Shown: positions 34,884 through 43,565, numbered from the stretch's first letter. The stretch: 64,000 nucleotides of DNA from Curtobacterium sp. MCBD17_013 (GCF_003234565.1 NZ_QKTU01000002.1:310001-374000); one strand, 5' to 3'. Program-made: numbers and translations. The notes: generated by a model from the sequence alone, not told the origin.

Positions 34884-36044
34884 ATGGACCTCATCGCGCA
34901 AGAACGTGACCGGTTGCTCCGGACGACGACGCGCGTTGTCGGCATCGTCTGCGCACTCGTCAGCGTCGTGGCGGTCCTGTGCGCGGGCAGCATCCCGACC
35001 GCGCCGCTCGTCGTCGGGCTCCTCGGCGTCGCGGTGCTCGTCGGCGCGCTCTGGGGTGTCGGTGCGAACGGCGCCTGGTACTGGACCGTCCTGGCGGTCG
35101 TGGGCGGCGTCGGTGCCCTCGTCGCGCTCACCCAGTCGGTCGGCGACGCCGGCGACCGCGACGTCGTCGCCGCGGGCCTGGTCCCCCTCGCCGCGGGTGG
35201 CCTGTCGTCGCTCGTCATGTCGCAACGCGGCCGTCCGGCGCTGCTCGTGCTCGTGCTCCTGTCCGGCGTCGCCGCGGTCGGCATCGTCGTCTGGACGTGT
35301 CGCTCGCCGTTCGCGAGCCCCGTCGGCGGCGTGCTGCTCGGCTGGGTGCTCACCTGCGTCATCGCCTACTGGGTGTCGCTGAGCATCCCGCGGGTCGCTC
35401 GCAGGATCTTCAGCATCGGCAACGCACACCGCGCCGAGCGGCAGGCGAGCGAGACCGAGGCACAGCGTCGCCAGGGGGCCCGCCTCCTGCACGACACCGT
35501 CCTCGCGACCCTGACGCTCCTCGCCCACTCCGGGGTCGGCGTCTCGGAGCAGGCCATGCGCGAGCAGGCAGCGGAGGACGCCCGACTGCTCCGCCACCTC
35601 CGCCTCGGCGCGACCCCGCAGCCCCAGGAGTCGAACGGCTACACGCTGACCCAGACCGAGGAGTCACCCCTCGGGCAGACCCTCGAGTCCGTCAAGCAGC
35701 GGTTCGGCCGCATGGGACTCGAGGTGAGCTGGCACGGCACCGGTCAGGTCCTCCTGCCCACACACGTGCTCGACGCATTCCTGCTCGCGCTCGCCGAGTG
35801 CCTGGAGAACGTGCGCCGCCACGCGGGTGTCGCCGAGGCGCACGTCACGATCGTCCACGACACGAGCATGGTCCGCGCCATGGTGACCGACTCCGGCGTC
35901 GGGTTCGAGATCGACTCCATCAACGAGGAGCGCCTCGGGTTCAAGGAGAGCGTCGTGAACCGCCTCCGAGAGGTCGGCGGCGACGCCCGCCTGTTCTCGG
36001 CGCCCGGCTCGGGCACGACGGTCGTCCTGGAGGCCCCGCGATGA
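34884..36044 (+). CDS. Membrane sensor histidine kinase
   Basis: A 386-residue kinase of the NarX/LiaS-like class. About five or six membrane segments in residues 17-165, a short helical linker, a phospho-acceptor region RLLHDTVLATLTLLA with His203, then a HATPase domain with N-box Asn309 (ECLENVRRH), DSGVGF (Asp336) and a G-box APGSGT (373-378). No periplasmic sensor domain, so it probably senses within the membrane or via its partner. AGGA lies upstream of ATG 34884. ATGA overlap with the next gene; response regulator follows. Confidence 0.9.
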   Translation: MDLIAQERDRLLRTTTRVVGIVCALVSVVAVLCAGSIPTAPLVVGLLGVAVLVGALWGVGANGAWYWTVLAVVGGVGALVALTQSVGDAGDRDVVAAGLVPLAAGGLSSLVMSQRGRPALLVLVLLSGVAAVGIVVWTCRSPFASPVGGVLLGWVLTCVIAYWVSLSIPRVARRIFSIGNAHRAERQASETEAQRRQGARLLHDTVLATLTLLAHSGVGVSEQAMREQAAEDARLLRHLRLGATPQPQESNGYTLTQTEESPLGQTLESVKQRFGRMGLEVSWHGTGQVLLPTHVLDAFLLALAECLENVRRHAGVAEAHVTIVHDTSMVRAMVTDSGVGFEIDSINEERLGFKESVVNRLREVGGDARLFSAPGSGTTVVLEAPR

Positions 36045-37357
36045 CCTTCCCCGAGGACACCATCGGCCGCGAGACCATCGGCAGCCGGGAGGAACCCCCA
36101 CGCACACGGCGCGAGGCCCGCGAGCGTGCGAAGGGCAACGACCGGCGCCAGGCGCGTGGTCTGCCGTCGACCTCGACCGGGGCGCGCTCGTTGCAGCAGG
36201 CGGCGCAGCCCGGGGCGTCGCTCGGCACCGGTCACCTCGGCCTCGGTGCGGCCGTGCTCACCGCCCTGCAGGCCGTGTCGGGCATCGTGCTGTTCCTCGT
36301 GCACTGGCCCGACTACAGCGACCCGTACGCCGCCGCGGCCGCGTGGCTGCTCTACATCGTCGCCGCGATCGGGGTGACCGCGACGGTGCTGACGTACGGC
36401 GAGCGCCTCACCGGGCTCGCGTTCACGCTCATCTGCCTCGTGCTCGCCTGCGTCGTCGCCCTCGACTTCATCGCGGTCTGGCCCGAGCACGACATCGCCC
36501 ACACCGCGACCGCGTCGATCGCCGCCGGATTCGCGCTCCTGCCGATGACCACGCTGCGTCCCGCCCGCGAGGTCGTCGTGGCGATCGTCGCGCTCGGTGT
36601 GGCGTTCGTCGTCATGACGTTGGTCTCGACGCCGATCGACCGGACGACCCTGCCCGGGCAGGTCTCGATGCTCGCGCTCGTCCTCGTCCCGCCGTCGGTC
36701 GCGCTCTTCATCGTGCATCGGTTCCGACAGCTCGTGCAGCGCGAACTCGACCGCGTGCTCGTCCAGAGCACCGTGACGGCGCCGCAGTTCGCCGTCGGGA
36801 TGCTCGCGTCCGAGGAACTCGCGCGCCTCGACCTCGCCGCCGAGAAGCTCCTGGACAGCGTCGCGAACGGCACCGATCCCCTGCCGCTCTCCCCCGCCAG
36901 TGCGTCCGTGGCCGCGCAGCTCGCCACCGAGCTCCGGCTGCACCTCATCGAGGGGCGCCGGGAGACCTGGCTGTACCACGCGATCACGGAATCCGACCAC
37001 CTCGGGCGCGCCGTGAGCGTGACCGATCCGGGCTCGCTCGCCGGCCACCTGACCCCCGCGCAGCGCGACGGTCTCCTGCAGGCGATCTGGCTCATGGTCG
37101 GCGACGGACGCGCCGCGACGACCGGCAGCGCGACCGTGTCGGTGACCCTCGGTCCGATGGGCGCCGCCGGTCATCCCGTGTCGGACGAGACGATGGACGT
37201 GCCCGTCGTCATCGAGTCACGCGGCGTCCCACGACGTCGGCTCGGCCCGGCGGCGTGGAGCGCGCTCCAACGCGTGGGGCCGTACACGGACACCGTCCGC
37301 GACGGCGTCCTGCACGTCGTCGTGCACTGCGTGGTCAACCGACACCCGTCGATGTGA
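36041..37357 (+). CDS. Six-TM protein with cryptic C-terminal domain, partner of the histidine kinase
   Basis: A 438-residue protein not assigned to a known family. A basic cytoplasmic N-terminus (1-64) precedes six likely membrane segments (about 66-226), a helical stretch beginning HRFRQLVQRELDRV and a cytoplasmic C-terminal region of about 190 residues. The overall plan copies the adjacent kinase, but no phospho-acceptor His-Asp, no Asn of an N-box and no DxGxG are seen. It may be a kinase-derived pseudokinase. ATGA overlap with the kinase gene implies equal expression and a shared complex. Confidence 0.7.
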   Translation: MTFPEDTIGRETIGSREEPPRTRREARERAKGNDRRQARGLPSTSTGARSLQQAAQPGASLGTGHLGLGAAVLTALQAVSGIVLFLVHWPDYSDPYAAAAAWLLYIVAAIGVTATVLTYGERLTGLAFTLICLVLACVVALDFIAVWPEHDIAHTATASIAAGFALLPMTTLRPAREVVVAIVALGVAFVVMTLVSTPIDRTTLPGQVSMLALVLVPPSVALFIVHRFRQLVQRELDRVLVQSTVTAPQFAVGMLASEELARLDLAAEKLLDSVANGTDPLPLSPASASVAAQLATELRLHLIEGRRETWLYHAITESDHLGRAVSVTDPGSLAGHLTPAQRDGLLQAIWLMVGDGRAATTGSATVSVTLGPMGAAGHPVSDETMDVPVVIESRGVPRRRLGPAAWSALQRVGPYTDTVRDGVLHVVVHCVVNRHPSM

Positions 37358-37430
37358 CCGCCGTCACCGGATCCCGGGCACCAGCCGCGACACACTGACC
37401 GCCTGTTCCTCCACCGCCGATCGATCCACC

Positions 37431-37436
37431 TAGGAT
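37431..37436 (+). promoter_or_regulatory. -10 box of the response regulator gene
   Basis: TAGGAT with a leader of about 23 bases containing the Shine-Dalgarno GAAAGGA before GTG 37466. The regulator can thus be expressed apart from the two upstream genes. Confidence 0.5.
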
Positions 37437-37465
37437 CCCGGTACCGCCAAGAAAGGACGCCGCTC

Positions 37466-38137
37466 GTGGCAGCTCCCGAGGACCCCATCCGACTCGCACT
37501 CGTCGACGACCACCGCATGCTGCTCGGAGCGCTCACGGAGTGGATCCGTGGAGCCGCCGACGACATCACGCTCGTCGCGGCGGTCACCACGTGGCCCGAA
37601 CTCCTGACCAATCCGGCGTTCCCCGTCGACGTCGTGCTCCTCGACCTCGACCTCAAGGACTCCATCCCGATCTCCCTCAAGATCTCCACGCTGAAGACCG
37701 CGGGCGTCACGACCGTCGTCATGAGCACCTACTCGGAGCCGAACGTCGTGCGCGAGGCCCTCGGCTCCGGTGCGATGGGCTACCTCGTCAAGAGCGAGGG
37801 CGCCGAGATGATCGTCGAGGCGATCCGCTCCGCCCACCGCGGCGAGCCGTACATCTCCGCTGAGCTCGACCTGGCGCTCAACGCGGGGGACGTCGGCGGC
37901 GTGCCGAAGCTGAGTGCCCAGGAGCGCCGCGTCATGGCGCTGTACGGCGGTGGCGAGCCGGTCAAGAGCGTCGCCTACCAGCTGGGGATCTCGGAGGAGA
38001 CCGCGAAGAGCTACCTCAAGCGCATCCGCGAGAAGTACCGGGTCGCGGGCTTCGACGTCGGCACGAAGGTCGCCCTGCGGAAGCGTGCGATCACCGACGG
38101 CATCATCATCCAGACGGACGCTCCGCACGGGCTCTGA
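37466..38137 (+). CDS. Response regulator, NarL/LuxR-type DNA-binding
   Basis: A 223-residue regulator. Receiver domain with acidic pair Asp14/Asp15, phosphorylation site in VVLLDLDL (Asp60), Ser87 and Lys109 in the expected places; C-terminal LuxR-type HTH beginning at LSAQERRVMALY (149-160) with EETAKSYLKRIREKY as recognition region. The spacing of the HTH and the VKSVAYQLGIS motif are typical. It should be phosphorylated by the kinase encoded at 34884. A strong terminator follows. Confidence 0.93.
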   Translation: MAAPEDPIRLALVDDHRMLLGALTEWIRGAADDITLVAAVTTWPELLTNPAFPVDVVLLDLDLKDSIPISLKISTLKTAGVTTVVMSTYSEPNVVREALGSGAMGYLVKSEGAEMIVEAIRSAHRGEPYISAELDLALNAGDVGGVPKLSAQERRVMALYGGGEPVKSVAYQLGISEETAKSYLKRIREKYRVAGFDVGTKVALRKRAITDGIIIQTDAPHGL

Positions 38138-38147
38138 GGATCCGCGA

Positions 38148-38178
38148 CGGCCGAGACCCCGAGGGGTCTCGGCCGTTT
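38148..38178 (+). terminator. Intrinsic terminator after the response regulator
   Basis: CGGCCGAGACCCC and GGGGTCTCGGCCG form a perfect 13-base stem separated by GA and followed by TTT. It lies in the 47-base convergent gap and could serve both the regulator and the MFS gene. Confidence 0.85.
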
Positions 38179-38184
38179 CGCACG

Positions 38185-39453
38185 TCAGACGGTCGGCACC
38201 GGCGACGTGATCGGGCCGGTGCGCGGGTGCTGGTCCCGCGCCAGGGCCGTGCGACGGTTCGTCCGCCGCTCCATCGAGAAGCTGATGGTGATGATGCCGA
38301 GGCCGAGCAGTGCCAGGACGATGCCGATCCAGCCCGGGGCGGCGTAGCCCCAGCCGGCGGCGATCGCGCTGCCCCCGAGGAGCGCGCCGAGGCTGTTCCC
38401 GATGTTGAACGCCGAGTGGTTGAGCGCCGCGGCGATGCCCTTCGACTCCCCCGCGACGTCCATGAGCCGCGACTGGACACTCGGCGAGATCATGGACGAG
38501 GTGGCACCGAGGGCGAACATCCCGACGAACAGCCCGACGACGGTCGCGGCGGTGAGCGTCACGAGCAGGAGCGCGGCGATGAGCGCGGCGAACCCGACGT
38601 ACGTGGCCCGGCGCAGGTCGACGTCGGCGAAGTGACCACCCGCGATGTTGCCGACCGTCATGCCGACGCCGACGGTGACGAGCACGAACGGAACGAACGA
38701 CACGGGCAGGTGCGTGACGTGCTGCACCAGCGGTGAGATGTACGAGTACACGGCGAAGAAGCCGCCGAAGCCGATGGCACCGCACGCCATCATGATCCAC
38801 ACCTGCGGGACCCGGAACGCGCGGAGCTCCCGCCGGAACGACGCGCCCGGCTCGGCCGGGTGGAACGGTACGAGCGTGGCGACCGCGACGAAGGTGAGCG
38901 CGAACAGCGCCGCGACGATGAGGTACGCGGCGCGCCATCCGGCGTGCTGACCGATGAACGTGACGAGCGGGACGCCGACGACGTTCGCGATGGTGAGTCC
39001 GCCGAGCACCATCGACACGCCCTTGCCGCGGCTGCCCGGGCCCATGATCTCCGCGGCCACGAGCGAGGCGATGCCGAAGTACGCCCCGTGCGGCAGGCCG
39101 GCCACGAACCGCGCCGCGAGGACGAGGCCGAACGACGGGAGCACCGCGCTGGCGACCGTGGCGAGCGTGAAGCCCACGAGCAGGCCGAGCAGGAGCTGCT
39201 TGCGGGGGAACCGCGCCGCCGCCGCCGCGATCGTCGGAGCGCCGACGACGACGCCGAGCGCGTAGGCGCTGACCAGCCAGCCCGCGTGGGCGATACCGGC
39301 CTCGGGGTCGACCACGTACTGGTGGTGCAGCAGGGAGGACGCGAGGTTCGGCAGGAGGCCCATGGCGACGAACTCGGTCGTGCCGATGGCGAACCCACCG
39401 AGGGCGAGCGCGAGGAGCGCCGCGGTCTTGCGCGCGGGCGTGAGCGTGGTCAT
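38185..39453 (-). CDS. MFS transporter (AraJ/DHA1-type efflux)
   Basis: A 422-residue, 12-TM major facilitator. The first helix ends FAIGTTEFVAMGLLP, the hallmark of the AraJ/YdhP/SotB drug-proton antiporter branch; a conserved ARFVAGLPHGAYFGIA motif lies in TM4-5 and AALNHSAFNIGNSLGALLGG in TM11. Probably exports sugars or drugs; substrate unknown. ATG 39453 with GGAAG upstream. The next 259 bases (39454-39712) hold only a small palindrome. Confidence 0.9.
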   Translation of the reverse strand: MTTLTPARKTAALLALALGGFAIGTTEFVAMGLLPNLASSLLHHQYVVDPEAGIAHAGWLVSAYALGVVVGAPTIAAAAARFPRKQLLLGLLVGFTLATVASAVLPSFGLVLAARFVAGLPHGAYFGIASLVAAEIMGPGSRGKGVSMVLGGLTIANVVGVPLVTFIGQHAGWRAAYLIVAALFALTFVAVATLVPFHPAEPGASFRRELRAFRVPQVWIMMACGAIGFGGFFAVYSYISPLVQHVTHLPVSFVPFVLVTVGVGMTVGNIAGGHFADVDLRRATYVGFAALIAALLLVTLTAATVVGLFVGMFALGATSSMISPSVQSRLMDVAGESKGIAAALNHSAFNIGNSLGALLGGSAIAAGWGYAAPGWIGIVLALLGLGIITISFSMERRTNRRTALARDQHPRTGPITSPVPTV

Positions 39454-39650
39454 GGCGTGTCTTCCGGCGGGGGTCGGACGGGATCGCACCGCGGAGCTGG
39501 TGTCAGGGCCCCGCTGCTCCCTCGCCGCGCCGACGGGGCCGTCACGACCGGCGGAGCCGGGGCGCTCGGCGGCGAGCATGCCCGTTCGCAACGGGCTCCG
39601 TCCATGCTAGGTCGGCATCAGTGGCCTCGGAAGCACAGCTCGGCGTGTCC

Positions 39651-39668
39651 GGTCGAATCGGTTCGACC
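39651..39668. repeat. Short perfect palindrome GGTCGAA/TTCGACC
   Basis: Seven-base arms at 39651-39657 and 39662-39668 with a TCGG loop, 45 bases past the zinc-ribbon gene's stop. It may be a terminator stem or an operator; nothing decides. Confidence 0.4.
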
Positions 39669-39712
39669 TGCTTGACGTCCGGCCCACGCCTCGGTTCGGG
39701 CCGTGCATGCGC

Positions 39713-39916
39713 TCAGGCCGCGCGAGCCGCGACCTCGTTGTCGTCGCTGCGGTCACGGGCGGACGTCCTCGGCTCGGGAAGCGCGTCACGCCAGGTCCAG
39801 CCGACACCGCACTCGGTGCAGGTCGCCCACGCCTGCTCGCCGTGCTCCGGCCCGTCGCCGGTGTCCACCAGCACGGTCTGCAGATCGCAGTCGGGGCACC
39901 ATCCCTCGAAGATCAT
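39713..39916 (-). CDS. Small zinc-ribbon-like protein (67 aa)
   Basis: Two CxxC knuckles, WCPDC near the start and CTEC after an acidic turn (WATCTECGVGW), make a compact zinc ribbon. The C-terminal third is polar and probably disordered. No enzyme motif; such proteins are usually nucleic-acid or protein adapters. AGGAGG lies in front of ATG 39916. It stands alone, with 260 bases of unassigned sequence upstream (39917-40176). Confidence 0.7.
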   Translation of the reverse strand: MIFEGWCPDCDLQTVLVDTGDGPEHGEQAWATCTECGVGWTWRDALPEPRTSARDRSDDNEVAARAA

Positions 39917-40152
39917 CCGAGCCTCCTGTCCGTGACCACGTCGTGGCCCGTCGCGCTTCGTCCTGTCGACCGGGTCGGGCAGGTCCCTGGTGTGGGGATC
40001 ACGTCCGCCCCGATGATCCAAGGACACACCCGACCACCGACATCGCCAGAACCACCGCGGCGTGTCGGCCGATCGCACGCAGCGCTCCCAGGTCTGCGCA
40101 TGCGCCGCTCGCGGCGAGCACCGGAGCCGGCCGAAGTCGCGGCCCGGTCAGC

Positions 40153-40191
40153 GCTCAGCCGCGGCGCCAGCAGTGCTCAGTCGCGGCCCAG
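40153..40191. repeat. Imperfect duplicated gene end
   Basis: GCTCAGCCGCGGCGCCAG (40153-40170) and GCTCAGTCGCGGCCCAG (40175-40191) are near copies. The second contains the end and TGA stop of the thiamine-binding gene; the first repeats it with the stop included. Confidence 0.6.
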
Positions 40192-40488
40192 AGCGCGCTC
40201 GAGGCGGGCGAGCTTGCCGTCGATCTCGCCCGTGTGCCCCGGCCGGATGTCGGCCTTGAGCACGAGGGACACGCGCGTGCCGAAGGGTGCGACGGCCTCG
40301 GTCGCGGCCTTGACCACGGCCATGACCTCGTCCCACTCGCCCTCGAGCTCGGTGAACATCGACGAGGTGCGGTTCGGGAGCCCGGACGCCCGCACGACGC
40401 GGACAGCCGCGGCGACGGCGTCGTGCACCGAGCCGTCCTCGGCGGCGGCGGGACCCCCGGACGGGGCGACGGAGAACGCGACGATCAT
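40177..40488 (-). CDS. Thiamine-binding protein (MTH1187/YkoF-like family)
   Basis: A 103-residue protein of the Thiamine_BP family, related to YkoF. The start IVAFSVAPSG, the middle VVRASGLPNRTSSMFTELEG and the VSLVLKADIRPGH end follow the family pattern of a ferredoxin-like fold that forms dimers or tetramers and may bind thiamine or its precursors. ATG overlaps the stop of the GT87 gene (ATGA), so both are cotranscribed. Confidence 0.82.
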   Translation of the reverse strand: MIVAFSVAPSGGPAAAEDGSVHDAVAAAVRVVRASGLPNRTSSMFTELEGEWDEVMAVVKAATEAVAPFGTRVSLVLKADIRPGHTGEIDGKLARLERALGRD

Positions 40489-41780
40489 GCGTCCATCGTG
40501 CCACCGACCCGTCGACCGTCCTCCCGGTCGCCGGCGGTGACGGGACGTCGCATGCGGACGAGCGCGACGACCGCCCACACGAGGATCGCCAGTTCGAGCG
40601 CGTTCCGCACGGACAGGACCGCCAGGGTCACCGGGTCGAGCGCCAGCAGCCGGTCGTACGGGGCGGGGTACACCAGCTGCGTGGTGAACGCGGTGACGAG
40701 GGCGAGCCCCGCCGACGCCAGGAAGCGCAGGGCGCTCGCCCGACCCGCCAGGAGGCCCCACACCACCGGCACCGCGAACCACCCGATGTACTGCGGGGAC
40801 CCGACCTTGTTCGTGACGAGCAGCGCGCCGACGAGCGCGGTCGCGAGGACCGGAGCGACCTCGGCTCGTCGTGCACCGCCGGTCACGGCCCACAGGGCGA
40901 GGAGCACCACGGCCACGACGACGAGTGCCATGAACGGTGTCGAGAGGGCGGCGGCGGCGGCCGTCCCGGATCCGCGCACCTGGAACGTCAGGATCGTCTG
41001 GTCGTAGTACACGACGGTGCCGGGCACCCCGGCGTGCGCGCGCCACAGGAACGCGGTCGCCAGCGGCGCCTCGATCTGGAGGCCCCGCCCGGTCTGCTGC
41101 CCGACGAACGACAGCAGGTGGGCGCCCCCGCCGAGCACGAGGTCGACCAGCACCACGACGAGGGTCGTCGCCCCGGCCGCCATGAGCACCGGTCGACGAC
41201 CGCGCCGCAGGAGCACGAGCGTCCCGACGAGCACGGCCGGCCAGACCTTGATCCAGGCGGCGAGGGTGAACAGGGACGACGCGACGGCCGGACGCGCGGC
41301 GAGGACGACCACGCCGGCGAGGGCGAGACACGTCGCCACGGTGTCGATCCGACCGAGGGCGATCGGTCCGAGCGCCACGAGGAACACCGTCCACCACCAC
41401 GCGACGCGCACCCCGAGGACGCGGTGCCGCCAGAGCAGCACGAACACCCCGAGGTCGAGCACGGTCATGAGCACGAGCCAGCCGGTGCCGATGGTCGCGA
41501 CACCCCCCGCCGCGGCGAGCACCATCGGCACGAGGGCGACCACCGGGTAGACCCAGTCGCGGTCGATGCCGACCCAGGTGCCGGATGCGGCGCCCTCGGC
41601 GACCCAGTTCCGGTAGGTGTACGTGACGTCGCCGAGCGGCAGGTTCGGGAGCACGCGGTCGAGGTACCAGAGCAGTGCGTGCACGCCGAGGAACGCGACC
41701 ACGAGCGCGAAGTCCGCCGAGCGGGCGACGAGGGCGCGACGCGCGTGCGACGCGACGGCGTCAGGCGGGGCGGTCACCAC
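40485..41780 (-). CDS. GT87 family polyprenyl-phosphate-dependent mannosyltransferase-like membrane protein
   Basis: A 431-residue integral membrane protein with about ten helices. The pattern (HALLWYLDRVLPNLPLGDVT, WIKVWPAVLVGTLVLLRRG and VTNKVGSPQYIGWF) is that of the DUF2029/GT87 family, which in actinobacteria adds mannose to phosphatidylinositol mannosides and lipoglycans from polyprenyl-phosphate mannose. GTG 41780 is followed by a second GTG; TACGCT ends 6 bases before the first, favouring it. The thiamine-binding gene is coupled downstream. Confidence 0.85.
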   Translation of the reverse strand: MVTAPPDAVASHARRALVARSADFALVVAFLGVHALLWYLDRVLPNLPLGDVTYTYRNWVAEGAASGTWVGIDRDWVYPVVALVPMVLAAAGGVATIGTGWLVLMTVLDLGVFVLLWRHRVLGVRVAWWWTVFLVALGPIALGRIDTVATCLALAGVVVLAARPAVASSLFTLAAWIKVWPAVLVGTLVLLRRGRRPVLMAAGATTLVVVLVDLVLGGGAHLLSFVGQQTGRGLQIEAPLATAFLWRAHAGVPGTVVYYDQTILTFQVRGSGTAAAAALSTPFMALVVVAVVLLALWAVTGGARRAEVAPVLATALVGALLVTNKVGSPQYIGWFAVPVVWGLLAGRASALRFLASAGLALVTAFTTQLVYPAPYDRLLALDPVTLAVLSVRNALELAILVWAVVALVRMRRPVTAGDREDGRRVGGTMDA

Positions 41781-41786
41781 CGGACG

Positions 41787-41792
41787 AGCGTA
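41787..41792 (-). promoter_or_regulatory. -10 box of the GT87 gene
   Basis: TACGCT on the minus strand, exactly 6 bases before GTG 41780; no Shine-Dalgarno. Confidence 0.55.
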
Positions 41793-41902
41793 GCGGTGGC
41801 CGGTGCGGGTGCCCGCGGCGACGGGCGGCGTTCCTGCGGTCCGTGGCGGGGTCTCCAGGGACCTCCCAGGGGTGACGCAGCGCGCCGTGCCACGGTTCGG
41901 CC

Positions 41903-42592
41903 ATGCGCAAGCGGACGATCTGGATCGGCATCGGCGTCGTCGTGGTGGTGTTCGCGGTGATCGCCGCGGTCGTCGGCCCCGTGGTGTACCGGAACCACGT
42001 GGATGCCCAGGCCGAGGCGACCCCGAGCGTCGCCGCGAGCCGGGCACCGTCGACGCTCCACACCGCGGAGATGGACGGCACCTGGCGCGTGGCGAGTGGC
42101 TCGACCGCGGGGTACCGCGTGCACGAGGTCCTCAACGGGCAGCCGGTCACGGTCACGGGTCGGACGGGGCAGGTGTCCGGCACCGCCACGGTGGCGGGCA
42201 GCGCGATCACGGCCGCGACGATCCGGGTCGACGTGGCGAGCATCCACACGGACTCCAGCCAGCGCGACGCGTACTTCCGGGACTCGGCGATGGACGCCGA
42301 TGCCTTCCCGACCGCCACGTTCACCACGACGGCGTCGACCCCCGGTGCGGTGCCGTCCTCGTCGAGCAGGACGACGACCAGCCGGGTCACCGGGGAACTC
42401 ACCCTGCACGGCGTGACGCGGACGGTCACGGCGACCATCCAGTCGGGACTCGACGGCGACGGTGCGGACGTGTCCGGCACGATCCCGATCCGGTTCGCCG
42501 ACTACGGCGTGACCGCCCCGAGTCTCGGGTTCGTCAGGGTCGAGGACACCGGGTCGGTCGAGTTCGAGGTGCACGCGACCCCGGCCTCCTGA
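41903..42592 (+). CDS. YceI family protein, membrane-anchored
   Basis: A 229-residue protein: a single N-terminal membrane anchor (about residues 7-28), a Thr/Ala/Ser linker and a YceI domain starting DGTWRVASGSTAGYRV, with SIHTDSSQRDAYF and FPTATFTTTA motifs and the late LTLHGVTRTVT. YceI domains form lipocalin-like barrels binding isoprenoid or other lipids. It acts outside the membrane. CACGGT ends 6 bases before the ATG. Confidence 0.9.
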   Translation: MRKRTIWIGIGVVVVVFAVIAAVVGPVVYRNHVDAQAEATPSVAASRAPSTLHTAEMDGTWRVASGSTAGYRVHEVLNGQPVTVTGRTGQVSGTATVAGSAITAATIRVDVASIHTDSSQRDAYFRDSAMDADAFPTATFTTTASTPGAVPSSSSRTTTSRVTGELTLHGVTRTVTATIQSGLDGDGADVSGTIPIRFADYGVTAPSLGFVRVEDTGSVEFEVHATPAS

Positions 42593-42628
42593 CCCTCCCT
42601 GCCGCACGTCCGCGCACGTGCCCCCGCG

Positions 42629-42634
42629 TACGGT
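42629..42634 (+). promoter_or_regulatory. -10 box of the 62-residue protein gene
   Basis: TACGGT ends 7 bases before ATG 42642; no Shine-Dalgarno. Confidence 0.45.
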
Positions 42635-42641
42635 CCTCGGC

Positions 42642-42830
42642 ATGGGCACCCCGAGCAGCGGAACGATCGACATCCCGGGCCTCGGCCCCGTGGACTGGCG
42701 CGGCGAGGACGAGGTGGACGACCGCGGTGGACCGACGAGGCGGGTCGTGCACGAGGCGAAGCGCGCGGACGGCACCAACCTCACCCCTCCCGAGCTGAGC
42801 CAGGTCAAGCGGCAACTCGACGCGCGGTAG
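42642..42830 (+). CDS. Small hypothetical protein (62 aa)
   Basis: Not recognised. A hydrophilic, charged 62-residue protein with no signal peptide, cysteine or membrane segment; it starts MGTPSSGTIDIPGLGPVDW and ends LSQVKRQLDAR, suggesting a C-terminal helix. The leaderless promoter pattern at 42629 supports its being real. It sits between YceI and a TetR gene on the same strand. Confidence 0.5.
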   Translation: MGTPSSGTIDIPGLGPVDWRGEDEVDDRGGPTRRVVHEAKRADGTNLTPPELSQVKRQLDAR

Positions 42831-42904
42831 CCCCGCGCGGGCAGCCTCCGACCCCGCTGCCGTGTCCCCAGGACTGGCGGTCGCGCCGGAGACCCGATCT
42901 GCGG

Positions 42905-42910
42905 TCGGAT
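42905..42910 (+). promoter_or_regulatory. -10-like box of the TetR gene
   Basis: TCGGAT ends 6 bases before GTG 42917. It departs from TAnnnT at position 2, so this is a weaker call resting on the spacing. Confidence 0.3.
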
Positions 42911-42916
42911 GGTCGA

Positions 42917-43552
42917 GTGACCGACACCGCGCTGGACGGGGCTCCGACCGTCGACGACCGCCGCACCCCGATCCTGGAGGCGGCGATCGCGATGTTCCGC
43001 GATGTCGCGTTCCACGAGGCGTCGCCCGAGCTGCTCGCGGAGCGCGCGGGGACGACGGTCGCGGAGCTCGAGGAGACGATCGGGCCCTGGGACACCCTCG
43101 TGCTCGCCACCATCGAGCACTGGAACGCACAGCGGATGGCACCGATCCTCCCGCTCGCCGAGCGCTACGGCGCCGTGCGGTTCCTCCGCGGCATCGTCGA
43201 GGCGAACGTCGAGGACCCGGCGCTCATGCGTCTGCTCACGGCGATGCTCAACATCGCCGCGACGCCCGGGCACCCGCTCGCGCCGCGCCTCCAGGACCGG
43301 TGGCTGACGTTCCAGCTCATGGTGCAGCGGCAGCTGTCCCGCGACATCGAGGCCGGACGGGAGCCGGACACCATGGTGCCGGCGTACGGCTCCGAGCAGC
43401 TCATCGCGCTCTACGAGGGCCTGCAGCTGCAGTCGATGGTGCGCCCGGGCATGGACCTGGTCGAGGCGTTCGACCGCGCGATCACGCGCATGCGCGAGGG
43501 GTGGTCCCGTGCCTACATCCCGCCCGTGTGGGAGATCGACCTGCCGCTGTAG
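42917..43552 (+). CDS. TetR family transcriptional regulator
   Basis: A 211-residue regulator with an N-terminal TetR-type HTH (ILEAAIAMFRDVAFHEASPELL followed by AERAGTTVAELEETIG, about 19-56) and an all-helical ligand domain. The HTH is slightly divergent: the usual G-x-x-x-T-S is AFHEAS and the second helix has TVAELEE. Target and ligand unknown; convergent with nnrD, 13 bases between stops. Confidence 0.85.
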   Translation: MTDTALDGAPTVDDRRTPILEAAIAMFRDVAFHEASPELLAERAGTTVAELEETIGPWDTLVLATIEHWNAQRMAPILPLAERYGAVRFLRGIVEANVEDPALMRLLTAMLNIAATPGHPLAPRLQDRWLTFQLMVQRQLSRDIEAGREPDTMVPAYGSEQLIALYEGLQLQSMVRPGMDLVEAFDRAITRMREGWSRAYIPPVWEIDLPL

Positions 43553-43565
43553 CGCTCCGCCACTC

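Noticed and set aside
39913..40101. 62-codon frame in the 260-base gap upstream of the zinc-ribbon gene
   Set aside because: Overlaps that gene's ribosome site and has no promoter, ribosome site or conserved motif. I see nothing else in 39917-40152.
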